This document shows positions 8,605 to 16,150 of a stretch of 38,730 nucleotides of DNA, in pieces; position 1 is the stretch's first letter; each line of letters starts with the position of its first letter. The translations under genes were made by a program, and so were the position numbers. The notes beneath the pieces were generated by a model. That model had not been told where the DNA came from. It searched no databases and saw only the letters and a list, made by a program, of their open reading frames with translations. This stretch comes from an uncultured Actinomycetes bacterium (GTDB taxonomy: Bacteria > Actinomycetota > Actinomycetes > Mycobacteriales > Mycobacteriaceae), in NCBI GenBank assembly GCA_903877095.1, contig CAIRCP010000038.1, positions 1 to 38,730 on the forward strand, written 5' to 3'.

Positions 8605-9468
8605 GTGGACCGGTCGGGACGACGCGCCACGGTGGTCGTGTGGGCGATCACCGTGATGTTTGGTGCCGCCGCCACGACCGCGGCCGCTCCCGCCGCGGCT
8701 GACGACTCAGCGACCGTCAGTGACGCGCCCGCGGATCGTGATCAGCATCGGACACCCGGCCGCGTCCCCACGTCCGTACCGGCACACGACGGGTTGCCCG
8801 GAGCCAGGGGCACAGGCAACTACGCGGTGACACCCGCCCCGACTCCGCAGCCGTGCCCGTGGCCGTGGCCGTGGCCCTGGCCCACACCGTTTTCACCGGT
8901 GGCACCGGTCCGGCCGATCAACTCCGGCGGAGGGCTCCAGATCGAATCGCCGGAACCCGAACCGGGAACTCCGGTGTCGAAGCTCGGGAACGGACGAATG
9001 CCCGCGAGCGACGATCCCGACGCCGCTGACCTCGCCCTTCCGCCGGCGGAACTGGTCCTCAACGCGGCGGGCGGTGCCCCTGACGCAGTGGCTGCGCCCG
9101 CCCCCGATGCGCGGATCCTGGATGTCCCGACGACGCCGCCGCCGGCCGCACCGGCCGCGAATCCACCGGGCTTCACCCCGCCGGCCGGTCCTCTGGCCCC
9201 TGGCCCGGCGGGTCTCAGCCCGCCGCCGGATCGGCTATCCGGCCCGTTGGAGACCCCGTCCGGGGCGGTTGCGCCCGCTCTGCAGCCGCCGCAGCTCGGC
9301 TATCCCGTCGAGTTGCGTACCGACGATCTTGGCCGGATCGCCTCCACGGCCCTGCCCGGCTTGGCTGCTCTGGTGGGGATGACGCTTCTCGGCGGTGTGA
9401 TCGGCTACCGACAGGCCCGCGCCGGATACCTGCTGCGGGCCGCCGGAGCGGGCCGGTTCCTGCAGTGA
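8605..9468 (+). CDS. Proline-rich exported protein with C-terminal membrane anchor
   Basis: The 287-residue product has a signal peptide (basic start, then hydrophobic VVVWAITVMFGAAATTAAA). A long low-complexity region rich in Pro, Ala and Gly follows, including a short WPWPWPWP repeat (about residues 92-99). Near the C terminus a transmembrane helix (LPGLAALVGMTLLGGVIGY) precedes a basic cytoplasmic tail. This makes it a type I membrane protein with an unstructured wall-spanning region. GAGGG precedes the GTG start. Its stop overlaps the start of the metallopeptidase gene (GTGA), so the products are probably made together. No family was recognised; a role as substrate or partner of the neighbouring protease is speculation. 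Confidence 0.72.
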   Translation: MDRSGRRATVVVWAITVMFGAAATTAAAPAAADDSATVSDAPADRDQHRTPGRVPTSVPAHDGLPGARGTGNYAVTPAPTPQPCPWPWPWPWPTPFSPVAPVRPINSGGGLQIESPEPEPGTPVSKLGNGRMPASDDPDAADLALPPAELVLNAAGGAPDAVAAPAPDARILDVPTTPPPAAPAANPPGFTPPAGPLAPGPAGLSPPPDRLSGPLETPSGAVAPALQPPQLGYPVELRTDDLGRIASTALPGLAALVGMTLLGGVIGYRQARAGYLLRAAGAGRFLQ

Positions 9469-9956
9469 GTGCCGACCGGCAGGTGACCAGGGCCGTTAAC
9501 GGAGTCCTGGCGTTGGCGCCCCGCCGTGGGGAGGTCTCGTTGTCACGACTGGTGTCCGCCGTCGGCGACCATCGGGGCCGCCGCATCGACGTCAGCACCA
9601 CCGAACTGCCGGCTGGGGTGTCCGGTCAGTGGCGCCAGTACGCCGACCACGACGAATTCATGATCCAGGACGGACTGCCGACCGTCGACCGCACGCTGGC
9701 GCACGAACTGGGCCACCTCGTGTTGGGCCACGATGGCATCCCGGTCACCGAGGCGGCCCGGGAGTCGACCGAACTTGTCAGCGATGACCTGATCAGCTAC
9801 ATGCTCAATCAGCGCACCGGCTGTATGGGGCCGGGCGGCGAGGATGTCGAGCAGCAGGCCGAGGACTTCGCCGCCCTTCTTCTGTACCGGCTCGGGCGGC
9901 TGCGCTGCGACCGATCGTCGATCGTGCAGGTTCGCCTCGGTGAGGCGTTTGGTTGA
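9465..9956 (+). CDS. ImmA/IrrE-family zinc metallopeptidase
   Basis: The 163-residue protein is a compact gluzincin-like ImmA/IrrE (DUF955) domain. The zinc site is HELGH at residues 80-84, in the context TLAHELGHLVLGH. The downstream QQAEDFAALLL segment fits the usual position of the third ligand glutamate. Known members cleave XRE-type repressors (ImmA/ImmR, IrrE/DdrO) or toxins. No helix-turn-helix domain is fused to it here. The GTG start overlaps the previous stop, and its own stop overlaps the TTG start of the next gene, so it is the middle of a tightly coupled trio. The nearest DNA-binding gene is espR, convergent just downstream. Confidence 0.85.
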   Translation: MSADRQVTRAVNGVLALAPRRGEVSLSRLVSAVGDHRGRRIDVSTTELPAGVSGQWRQYADHDEFMIQDGLPTVDRTLAHELGHLVLGHDGIPVTEAARESTELVSDDLISYMLNQRTGCMGPGGEDVEQQAEDFAALLLYRLGRLRCDRSSIVQVRLGEAFG

Positions 9957-11035
9957 CCGTCTGGATCATCGCCGGTCTGCTGGGGATGGCGACCGGGCTG
10001 CGGATCGGCTGGGCGCTGGTCAATCAGCAATCGGTGGTGAGCAGCGCGATGATCGTGGCGCTGGGCAACCTCGCCGCGGTGGCCGCGCTGAACTGGCCGC
10101 CGCTGACCCTGCTGGTGGACACGGCCCTGCACTGGCCGAACATCTCCGTGGGCTTGAGTCAGATGGCTCTGGTCGCCTCGGCGGCCGGCAGCTTCGTGAT
10201 GATCACCTCGGTGGCCTCCACCCGCTCCCCTGAGGTCACCCGCCGCTGGGCTGTCGCGCAATATGCGGTGGCGGCGGTGATCGCCGCGGTGACACTGGTG
10301 TTCTTTCTCAACGACGGCCGTGGCGCGGAGATGTCGACGCGGGAGTACCTGAAACGCAATATCGGACTGTCCGGCCAGGTGTTCGACTGGCTCGTGCCGC
10401 TGCTGTACGTGCTGCTGGTGCTCAGCGTGGTGGCCTGGGTAGGCATGCGACTGTCCAATGCGAGCCGTCGCGGCCGTGCCCTGCTGATATTCACTGCGGG
10501 GATCGCGCTGCTGGTCGCGGCGAGTGCGTTCTTCGTCGGCCGGGCGCTCGGCGGCACCCGCTTTGCCGGCGTCGGTACCGCCGTCACCCTGGTGCTGTGC
10601 GCCATGGGCATCGTCGCGGCCGGCGCGCTGCTGCCGGCGCTGGAGGACTGGGTGGGTGCGCGCCGGGATCTGCGGCGCATCGCGGCGTTGCGCGCCGAGA
10701 TGGGGCGTCGCCACCCCGATATCGGCATCGGTGTGCGGCCGCGGGGTCCGCTGGTGTTCCGAGTCGCCGAGCAGCTTTCCCTGATTTCGGATGCCCTATA
10801 TCTGGAGGGTTCTCGTGCGGCCCAACACCCGGATCAGTCCGAACCGCCGACGGCCCTCACCATCGCCGACCAGGCGCGTGTGGTCGCGCAATGGATTGCC
10901 GCCGGACCCCACGAGGTGGGTGATGCCTTCCCCGGCCGCAGTTGGTTGCGTCAGCCGCCAGACTGTCCGGACCGCGACTGGATTCTCGAGATCGCCGACC
11001 AGTACCGGCAGCTGACCGGGGGGACGGCTAACTAG
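9953..11035 (+). CDS. Polytopic membrane protein, MAB_1171c/DUF6545-like
   Basis: The 360-residue protein has about seven hydrophobic helices in the first 225 residues and a soluble C-terminal domain of about 130 residues with GARRDLRRIAALRAEM and AEQLSLISDALYLEG segments. This layout matches the actinobacterial MAB_1171c-type membrane family, often annotated as putative transporters and frequently beside ImmA/IrrE-type or XRE genes; no transport function is established. The start is TTG at 9953, overlapping the metallopeptidase stop (TTGA). Its stop TAG lies in a CTAG palindrome at 11032-11035 that also supplies the stop of espR on the other strand, so the two genes overlap tail to tail by four bases. 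Confidence 0.78.
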   Translation: MTVWIIAGLLGMATGLRIGWALVNQQSVVSSAMIVALGNLAAVAALNWPPLTLLVDTALHWPNISVGLSQMALVASAAGSFVMITSVASTRSPEVTRRWAVAQYAVAAVIAAVTLVFFLNDGRGAEMSTREYLKRNIGLSGQVFDWLVPLLYVLLVLSVVAWVGMRLSNASRRGRALLIFTAGIALLVAASAFFVGRALGGTRFAGVGTAVTLVLCAMGIVAAGALLPALEDWVGARRDLRRIAALRAEMGRRHPDIGIGVRPRGPLVFRVAEQLSLISDALYLEGSRAAQHPDQSEPPTALTIADQARVVAQWIAAGPHEVGDAFPGRSWLRQPPDCPDRDWILEIADQYRQLTGGTAN

Positions 11036-11430
11036 CCGTCGAGGTGCTCCTCGCGGCGCAGCTCATCGACCTTGTTGACGACGTCTTGCTGAGCCTGCGG
11101 AGACAACCCGACCGTGCGCGCGGCGATCCGCCGGACGCCCTCGTCGCGCATGTTCGCCAGCCAAGTCAATTCTTTGTCCAACTTCTCGTAGTACTCGTCG
11201 TCGGTGAAGTACTCCGGCTTGATCCGGAAGAAGTTGGCAAGCGCCGTCAGGGTGGCCGACGACGGATTCGTGCGGTTGCCGGAGCGCAACTGGGACAGAT
11301 ACGGCGCCGACATGGTGATGCCCTCGGCCTTGAGCGCGGCGATGACTTCTGCAGAGGTGTGCGGTCCGCGACCCGGCGGATAGACCGTATCGAAGAGGCG
11401 GTTGAGTCGCGCGGCAAAAGTTGTGCCCAT
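11032..11430 (-). CDS. espR: EspR, nucleoid-associated regulator of ESX-1-related genes
   Basis: The 132-residue protein begins MGTTFAARLNRLFDTVYP and contains the helix-turn-helix of EspR (TMSAPYLSQLRSGNRTNPS, about residues 39-57) and the C-terminal dimerisation domain (DEYYEKLDKELTWL onward). By recall it is close to full-length M. tuberculosis EspR (Rv3849, 132 residues). EspR binds DNA as a dimer of dimers and acts globally on envelope and ESX-1-associated genes such as espACD. The ATG at 11430 has a GGAGG seven to eight bases upstream, which decides the start over an upstream in-frame extension. The upstream region is unusually AT-rich and carries TTTGC motifs, consistent with autoregulation. 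Confidence 0.93.
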   Translation of the reverse strand: MGTTFAARLNRLFDTVYPPGRGPHTSAEVIAALKAEGITMSAPYLSQLRSGNRTNPSSATLTALANFFRIKPEYFTDDEYYEKLDKELTWLANMRDEGVRRIAARTVGLSPQAQQDVVNKVDELRREEHLDG

Positions 11431-11897
11431 GTGATGACCTCCAGTGGCGATATCGGAGCCTGTATTACCCTCGTCGTATTTGCTGCTTAGAGTACAACAT
11501 TGCGGTCGAAACAACCAACTGCAAACGTCTGGGCGAGCCGGAGCAATCGGCAGCGCCGACAGTCGGCAAACAGGCGACGATAGCGGACACGGGGCCCTTG
11601 CGCTCGGTTTTTCGACGTAATAAGCCTCTAACTTGGCCGTTGTTCGATTTCCCGAAATTAGCGCGGCGTATGGCGTTGCCCAACGCGGGTGATCTCAAAT
11701 TTCATGGCCGGCAACCAGCCGTCACGAAATGGTGATAAAGCCGATGGTTTGCTGGAAAGATTCAGGGAATACTCAGCCGCAACACAGGTTTGCATGGCTG
11801 AGCGCGAGAGTTTTGAGGGGATCCGCCGGGGACACCGGTATCGGTCTGTGCGCCGGTATCCCGCGTCCGCCTGTGCGCCGGTATCCCGGCGGTGGCC
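11431..11897. promoter_or_regulatory. espR upstream region, AT-richer than the window
   Basis: These 467 bases hold no convincing gene. The part from about 11465 to 11800 is clearly more AT-rich than its surroundings. TTTGCTG occurs at 11479-11485 and 11748-11754, with TTTGCAT at 11789-11795 and a reverse-strand TTTGCAG at 11519-11525. I recall the EspR box as TTTGC followed by pyrimidine and purine, so the first two fit and the others are near matches. At 11846-11863 and 11871-11888 an 18-base sequence (CTGTGCGCCGGTATCCCG) is repeated with a 25-base period, just beyond the end of the Rv3847-type gene. In M. tuberculosis Rv3848 lies here; it is absent. Confidence 0.5.
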
Positions 11898-12431
11898 TTA
11901 TGCGGCCAGCAGCATCGCCAGGATGGCGGTATCGGGGTGGCTGATCGGATCGACGCCGACGCGGCTCACCATATTGGTGATGGTCCCGTCGGCTTCGGCC
12001 TCCACCCAGGCCGCGCGGTGATCCAACCCAAGATGCGGGAGTCCCGGAAGCAGGACGCAACCGGACGCCGCCCCTGAGCACTCGGGAAGTGAGGGTGTGG
12101 TTTCCGAGGGCGGGTGCAGCATCATCAGGGCCGGGGGTTGCTTACCGGCGAAATGGCCCGGCGCGACCGCCGACGCGCCCACCACCGTCCCCTCCGCGAG
12201 GACGAGTCCGACGGTTCCGGGTTGCGGCTGATCGGGCAGTTCCTCCCGGACACCGAAAATGGTCGTAGTGGCGAGCAGGCCGGGCAGGGAGGCCACTCGG
12301 ACGGCCATGGTCAGCAGCTGGGCCCACTCCTTGGTGGAGTCCGGCCAGCGCCCGTACACCACGAAGCCCTTCAATGAGCCTCGAGAGTGGAATGGTGCGA
12401 TCTCCACCGCTCGACCTGAATTGCGATCCAT
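11898..12431 (-). CDS. Conserved mycobacterial protein, Rv3847 type
   Basis: The 177-residue protein starts MDRNSGRAVEIAPFHSRG and ends with SHPDTAILAMLLAA. It matches my memory of M. tuberculosis Rv3847, located between sodA and espR there as here. No catalytic motif was recognised; it looks soluble and globular, with conserved WPDSTKEWAQLL and CVLLPGLPHLGLDHRAAW segments. The ATG at 12431 is preceded by GGAGG four bases away, which selects this start over upstream in-frame codons that run through the tandem repeat. It lies downstream of sodA on the same strand, but the sodA terminator and repeat array probably separate the transcripts. Confidence 0.85.
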   Translation of the reverse strand: MDRNSGRAVEIAPFHSRGSLKGFVVYGRWPDSTKEWAQLLTMAVRVASLPGLLATTTIFGVREELPDQPQPGTVGLVLAEGTVVGASAVAPGHFAGKQPPALMMLHPPSETTPSLPECSGAASGCVLLPGLPHLGLDHRAAWVEAEADGTITNMVSRVGVDPISHPDTAILAMLLAA

Positions 12432-12540
12432 TTCGCCTCCGCGACACCTCGAGCATCCAGAGCGACACGACTGCGGGTCGGTTCGCAACAGCATGGGTTA
12501 CATCGCCGCTGGCACGCAATAGGACGCGAGTGCTAAAAAA

Positions 12541-12682
12541 CGCCCCGGCGGGCGACGCGGGGAACAAACGCCCGGCGGGCAGGAGCGAAGCGACGCGGGG
12601 AACAAACGCCCGGCGGGCAGGAGCGAAGCGACGCGGGGAACAAACGCCCGGCGGGCAGGAGCGAAGCGACGCGGGGAACAAA
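12541..12682. repeat. 38-bp minisatellite, three full copies and one shortened copy
   Basis: Three perfect 38-base copies lie head to tail at 12569-12606, 12607-12644 and 12645-12682. Each runs from CGCCCGGCGGGCAGGAGCGA to GGGGAACAAA. A 28-base copy at 12541-12568 has one extra C and lacks the AGGAGCGAAGC part. The array is in the intergenic space between the Rv3847-type gene and sodA. The unit is not a multiple of three, consistent with a non-coding location, and there are no spacers. Confidence 0.95.
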
Positions 12683-12684
12683 CA

Positions 12685-12711
12685 GGGCGCCACGCCTGAT
12701 GCGTGACGCCC
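12685..12711 (-). terminator. Probable sodA transcription terminator
   Basis: GGGCGCCACGC at 12685-12695 pairs with GCGTGACGCCC at 12701-12711 with one mismatch, giving an 11-bp stem and a 5-base loop. It starts 16 bases after the sodA stop. Read in the sodA direction, the hairpin is followed by TGTTTGTT, a short T-rich tract provided by the edge of the 38-bp repeat. This resembles an intrinsic terminator with a modest U tract. Confidence 0.65.
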
Positions 12712-12727
12712 CGTCCGTGCAGCGATT

Positions 12728-13351
12728 TCAGCCGAAGATCAGGCCCTTGGTTTTCGAGGTCGCCGCCGCGTAGCGGTTCTGGACGTCCTCCCAGTTCACA
12801 ACGTTCCAGAACGCCTTCACGTAGTCCGCCTTGACATTCTTGTACTGCAGATAGAACGCGTGCTCCCACATGTCGACCTGCAACAGCGGGATGATCCCGA
12901 GCGGAACGTTCGCCTGCTGGTCGTACAACTGGAAGGTGAGCAGTTTGTCGCCCAGGCTGTCGTATCCCAGCACCGCCCAGCCGGAGCCCTGCAGTCCGTT
13001 GGCGGCCGCGGTGAACTGGGCGCGGAACTTATCGAACGACCCGAAGGCGTCGTCGATGGCGGCGGCCAGATCGCCGGTGGGCTTGTCGCCGCCGTTGGGA
13101 GAGAGGTTCTTCCACCAGATGGAGTGGTTCACATGGCCACCGAGATGGAAGGCGAGGTTCTTCTCGTTGAGGAAGATCGCGGCATGGTCGTCGTTGGCCC
13201 GAGCCTCCTCGAGTTTGGCGACCGCAGCGTTCACGCCGGCGACGTAGGCGGCGTGGTGCTTGCTGTGGTGCAACTCGTTGATCTCCCCGGAGATGTGCGG
13301 CTCCAGGGCGCCGTAATCCCAATCCAGGTCAGGCAGGGTGTATTCAGCCAC
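12728..13351 (-). CDS. sodA: Superoxide dismutase, Fe/Mn family
   Basis: The 207-residue enzyme has the length of M. tuberculosis SodA. Metal ligands are His28, His76, Asp160 and His164 (in [11 protein letters not shown]). It removes superoxide; mycobacterial SodA is abundant and exported in several species. Residue 145 is Gln (YDQQAN), where M. tuberculosis SodA has His. Gln at this position is associated with manganese-preferring mycobacterial enzymes, so Mn is the likelier metal. The start is GTG at 13351 (VAEYTLPDL), with AAGGA upstream; the longer frame upstream lacks similarity. A hairpin terminator follows the gene. Confidence 0.96.
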   Translation of the reverse strand: MAEYTLPDLDWDYGALEPHISGEINELHHSKHHAAYVAGVNAAVAKLEEARANDDHAAIFLNEKNLAFHLGGHVNHSIWWKNLSPNGGDKPTGDLAAAIDDAFGSFDKFRAQFTAAANGLQGSGWAVLGYDSLGDKLLTFQLYDQQANVPLGIIPLLQVDMWEHAFYLQYKNVKADYVKAFWNVVNWEDVQNRYAAATSKTKGLIFG

Positions 13352-13501
13352 GTGATTCCTTCCGGTATGCGGTCGATAGACAGGCTCGACGGTTGTTCCG
13401 CGCGCGACTGTGTGCACGCACCTGCAACATTGCTCTATCGGCAGATTGACCGCAAGAACGGCCACCGATGCCGCGGATGGATTGCTGTGCCCGGCCGGGC
13501 G

Positions 13502-13615
13502 TCAGAACAGCACCATCGCGACGAGCAGTCCCAACAGAACCAGGGCGATGGCGCCGGCCCGGATCGCAGCCACCACATACGACCGATTGCAGGTAGACGA
13601 GATCCAGGGCGACAT
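13502..13615 (-). CDS. Possible small membrane protein (37 residues)
   Basis: A 37-residue reading frame starts at ATG 13615 and consists of a short polar segment (MSPWISSTCNRSY) and a single strong transmembrane helix (AGAIALVLLGLLVAMV). It lies in the otherwise non-coding stretch upstream of sodA on the same strand. The ribosome-binding site is weak, and I do not recognise a family. The marked hydrophobicity and early stop fit a genuine mini-membrane protein, but a chance frame in GC-rich DNA cannot be excluded. Confidence 0.35.
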   Translation of the reverse strand: MSPWISSTCNRSYVVAAIRAGAIALVLLGLLVAMVLF

Positions 13616-13965
13616 GGGCGCCCGAGGGTGGGAATCGACGGACGGGGCGCCCGTCACAGCTCCGTGACCTGCACGTTCAATGGAATACCCCCACATTTGC
13701 CCGGTCTTTGCCCGGTGAAAAATGTCACAACGACGCCGAGGGCGCGATCATAACGCGCAGTGCCGCGAGGTATCAAAGTGGCGACGGCGAGGTAACACCA
13801 CAGTGACGCCGTGGGGGTGACGCGGCGCGGCCCGCGTCGATGGGCCATTCGGTGCGGCGTGTCGTTCGGCGCGTCGTGCGGAGTCCGGCGGCCGAAGCAC
13901 GGCAGGGGGATTTCGCTCGCCGGTGTGTCGGCAGGCGCGGTTGCTGCGATCCGAGACCGGCGTGT

Positions 13966-14061
13966 CATCCACAGTCCGCGACGGGCCATGCGGCCCTTGG
14001 TGCGCAATCGCTGCCGGCGGGGGGATGTCGATGTGGATAAACCTGTGGAAACTGTGGATAG
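13966..14061. promoter_or_regulatory. Cluster of DnaA-box-like sequences
   Basis: TGTGGATAA at 14032-14040 is the reverse complement of the classical DnaA box TTATCCACA. TGTGGAAAC at 14044-14052 and TGTGGATAG at 14053-14061 follow in the same orientation, and CATCCACAG at 13966-13974 is in the opposite one. The cluster lies in the roughly 550-base gene-free stretch 13616-14168 between sodA and the DUF4328 gene, where nothing else was recognised. Binding is untested. Confidence 0.4.
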
Positions 14062-14156
14062 TCTCCGCATTGCTGTCCGGCACAGCCAACCAAATTGGCA
14101 TCGCGTGCCACAATAACCGCTCCTACGGAGTACCTCGCCGGGCTGAGAACCCTCGC

Positions 14157-14168
14157 TAGGCTGGTCGC
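14157..14168 (+). promoter_or_regulatory. -10 element for a probable leaderless transcript
   Basis: TAGGCT at 14157-14162 is followed by six bases and then the GTG start at 14169. In mycobacteria a TANNNT hexamer six to seven bases before a GTG/ATG commonly marks a transcript that begins at the start codon. There is no Shine-Dalgarno sequence here, which agrees. Confidence 0.5.
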
Positions 14169-15296
14169 GTGATTCAGGTGTGCTCCCAGTGTGGGACGCG
14201 ATGGAACGTGCGCGACCGGGAGCGGAGGTGGTGCCCACGCTGCCACGGCACCTTGCTCGCGCCGGGCGCCGCCGCACCCGTCGCCCCCCCTGCCGGGTGG
14301 CCACCTGTCGAGCGGGCCGCTCAGCCGGCCGCTCGCCCGCCCGCCCAGCCAGCCGCTCACCCGGCCGCTCAGCCGGTGTCGCGGGGGCGGGCATTCCGGT
14401 GGATCGCGGTCCGTCCGGGCCCCCCGCCCCCACCGCGCCGCCAACGTCGTCCGCTGGGACCGACTCCGCGCTACCAGGCCATTCCCCGCTGGGGATTGGT
14501 CGACCAGATCGCCGTCCCCACCCAGGAGGACGCCCCGCGCAAACACGCGTCGCCCTCGACGGTGCGGACTGTTCTGCTGGTTGCCGGTGGGGTGTTCTTC
14601 CTCGCGGCGGCCGCGCACGCACTGCGCTACCTGCTGCTGCTCATCAACCGCACCACGCTGCTGCCGCCGTTCATCGCGATCGGGTCGCTGATCACCGGCA
14701 TCTTCGTCAGCCTGGCCGCACTCGTCGCCGTCGCCGCCGTCGCGCTGGCGCTGGCATCCTGGCTGATCGGCCGTCGCGCTGAAGCGTTCGCCCGGCACGG
14801 CCAGGACGATCCTCGGCCGTCGTGGATGCTGTGGGCCGGCTGCCTGGTCCCGCCGGTCAACTTCTTCTTCGCGCCGCTGTTCGTCATCGAACTCGCCCAG
14901 GCCGAACGGTGCCGGGAGCGGCAGAACGGTCCCGTTCTCAGGTGGGCGATCGCCTGGATGGTCGCCGCGCTGATCTGCGGTTGGGCCACCTGGACGGGTC
15001 TGCGGGCGGTGGAACCCCAGGCCGTCGCCGACAACACGGTCACGATGGTGATCGCATACCTCGCCGGGCTCGCCGTGCTCGTCCTGGTGTGGCGGGTGCT
15101 TACCGGGTTCATCGGCTCCGTGACCATCGCGGCCCGGCCGACACACCGCTGGGTCGTGGTCGCCTCCGATGCCGTCGTGCCGCCGCCCGACCTTGCCGAG
15201 ACCGGCGAGGAGTATGCGGAGACCGACGGGGAACGTGCGGAGACCGACGAGGAGTCGTCGGCTATTGAGTCCAGAGACCGGGAACCGGCAGCATAG
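14169..15296 (+). CDS. DUF4328 membrane protein with N-terminal zinc ribbon (Rv3843c type)
   Basis: The 375-residue protein begins with a zinc ribbon (CSQCGTRW and CPRCHG, four cysteines within residues 5-25). A low-complexity Ala/Pro-rich linker (about 30-100) includes repeated RPPAQPAAHPAAQP-like units. Five or so transmembrane helices follow; the signature CLVPPVNFFFAPLFVIELAQA is typical of DUF4328 proteins. The acidic tail carries three near-repeats (AETGEEY, AETDGER, AETDEES). Function is unknown. It lies four bases upstream of glpQ1, as Rv3843c lies by glpQ1 in M. tuberculosis, so the pair is probably one operon. Confidence 0.85.
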   Translation: MIQVCSQCGTRWNVRDRERRWCPRCHGTLLAPGAAAPVAPPAGWPPVERAAQPAARPPAQPAAHPAAQPVSRGRAFRWIAVRPGPPPPPRRQRRPLGPTPRYQAIPRWGLVDQIAVPTQEDAPRKHASPSTVRTVLLVAGGVFFLAAAAHALRYLLLLINRTTLLPPFIAIGSLITGIFVSLAALVAVAAVALALASWLIGRRAEAFARHGQDDPRPSWMLWAGCLVPPVNFFFAPLFVIELAQAERCRERQNGPVLRWAIAWMVAALICGWATWTGLRAVEPQAVADNTVTMVIAYLAGLAVLVLVWRVLTGFIGSVTIAARPTHRWVVVASDAVVPPPDLAETGEEYAETDGERAETDEESSAIESRDREPAA

Positions 15297-15300
15297 GCCC

Positions 15301-16116
15301 ATGTCGTCCGACGCCGGAGCAGACGGGGCGCACCCCTTCGTGGTGGCGCACCGCGGCGCGTCGGCCGAACGCCCCGAACACACCCTGGCCGCCTACGAGT
15401 TGGCGCTGCAAGAAGGTGCCGACGGGGTGGAGTGCGACGTCCGGCTGACCCGCGACGGCCACCTGGTCTGTGTGCACGACCGACGGGTTGACCGCACGTC
15501 CACCGGCACCGGCCTGGTCAGTGAATTGACCCTCGCCGAGTTGAAGGAATTCGATTGGGGCGCTTGGCATGCCAGCTGGCGCCCGGACGGCTCTATCGGC
15601 GAGACGGGGCTGCTGACCCTGGAGGATCTGCTGACGCTGGTGCTCGACTGGCATCGGCCCGTGAAGGTGTTCATCGAGACCAAACATCCGGTGCGCTATG
15701 GCGCGCTGGTGGAGAGCAAGGTGCTGGCCATGCTGCACCGGTACGGGGTGGCCGCCCCGCCGTCGGCCGACCGGTCCCGGGCGGTGGTCATGTCGTTCTC
15801 GGCCGCAGCGGTGTGGCGAATCCGCCGTGCCGCGCCGCTCCTGCCGACCGTGCTGCTCGGTGACACGTCGCGCTATCTCGGCGGGAGTGCGGCGACCACG
15901 GTGGGCGCCACCGCGGTGGGCCCCTCCATCGCGACGCTGCGGGAGCACCCGGAGTTGGTGGACCGCGCTGCTGCCCAGGGTCGAGCGATGTACTGCTGGA
16001 CGGTCGACCACTACGAGGACGTCGAATTCTGCCGCGACGTCGGGGTGGGGTGGATCGCCACCAATCACCCCGGCCGGACCAAGGCGTGGTTGCAGAACGG
16101 CCTGACGCGGCAGTAG
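15301..16116 (+). CDS. glpQ1: Glycerophosphodiester phosphodiesterase
   Basis: The 271-residue GDPD-family enzyme hydrolyses glycerophosphodiesters to glycerol-3-phosphate and an alcohol. Active-site motifs are present: HRGASAERPEHTL (catalytic His and metal-binding Glu), ECDVRLTRDGHLVCVHD (Glu, Asp, second His) and FIETKHP. The closing YCWTVDHYEDVEF segment is the usual W-T-V strand of the TIM barrel. There is no signal peptide, so it should be cytosolic. The ATG at 15301 is four bases after the upstream stop. In M. tuberculosis, ferritin bfrB (Rv3841) lies next to glpQ1; no ferritin gene is present here. Confidence 0.93.
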   Translation: MSSDAGADGAHPFVVAHRGASAERPEHTLAAYELALQEGADGVECDVRLTRDGHLVCVHDRRVDRTSTGTGLVSELTLAELKEFDWGAWHASWRPDGSIGETGLLTLEDLLTLVLDWHRPVKVFIETKHPVRYGALVESKVLAMLHRYGVAAPPSADRSRAVVMSFSAAAVWRIRRAAPLLPTVLLGDTSRYLGGSAATTVGATAVGPSIATLREHPELVDRAAAQGRAMYCWTVDHYEDVEFCRDVGVGWIATNHPGRTKAWLQNGLTRQ

Positions 16117-16150
16117 AAGCAGCCGACGAGGAGCAAGCGGACAATCAGGA

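Noticed and set aside
8605..11035. Prophage or integrative element around the ImmA/IrrE-type gene
   Set aside because: No integrase, excisionase, attachment repeat or phage structural gene was seen, and base composition matches the neighbours.
12541..12682. Could the 38-bp array be a CRISPR?
   Set aside because: Copies are contiguous with no spacers, and no cas genes are present. The 30-bp and 27-bp arrays are coding and also lack spacers.
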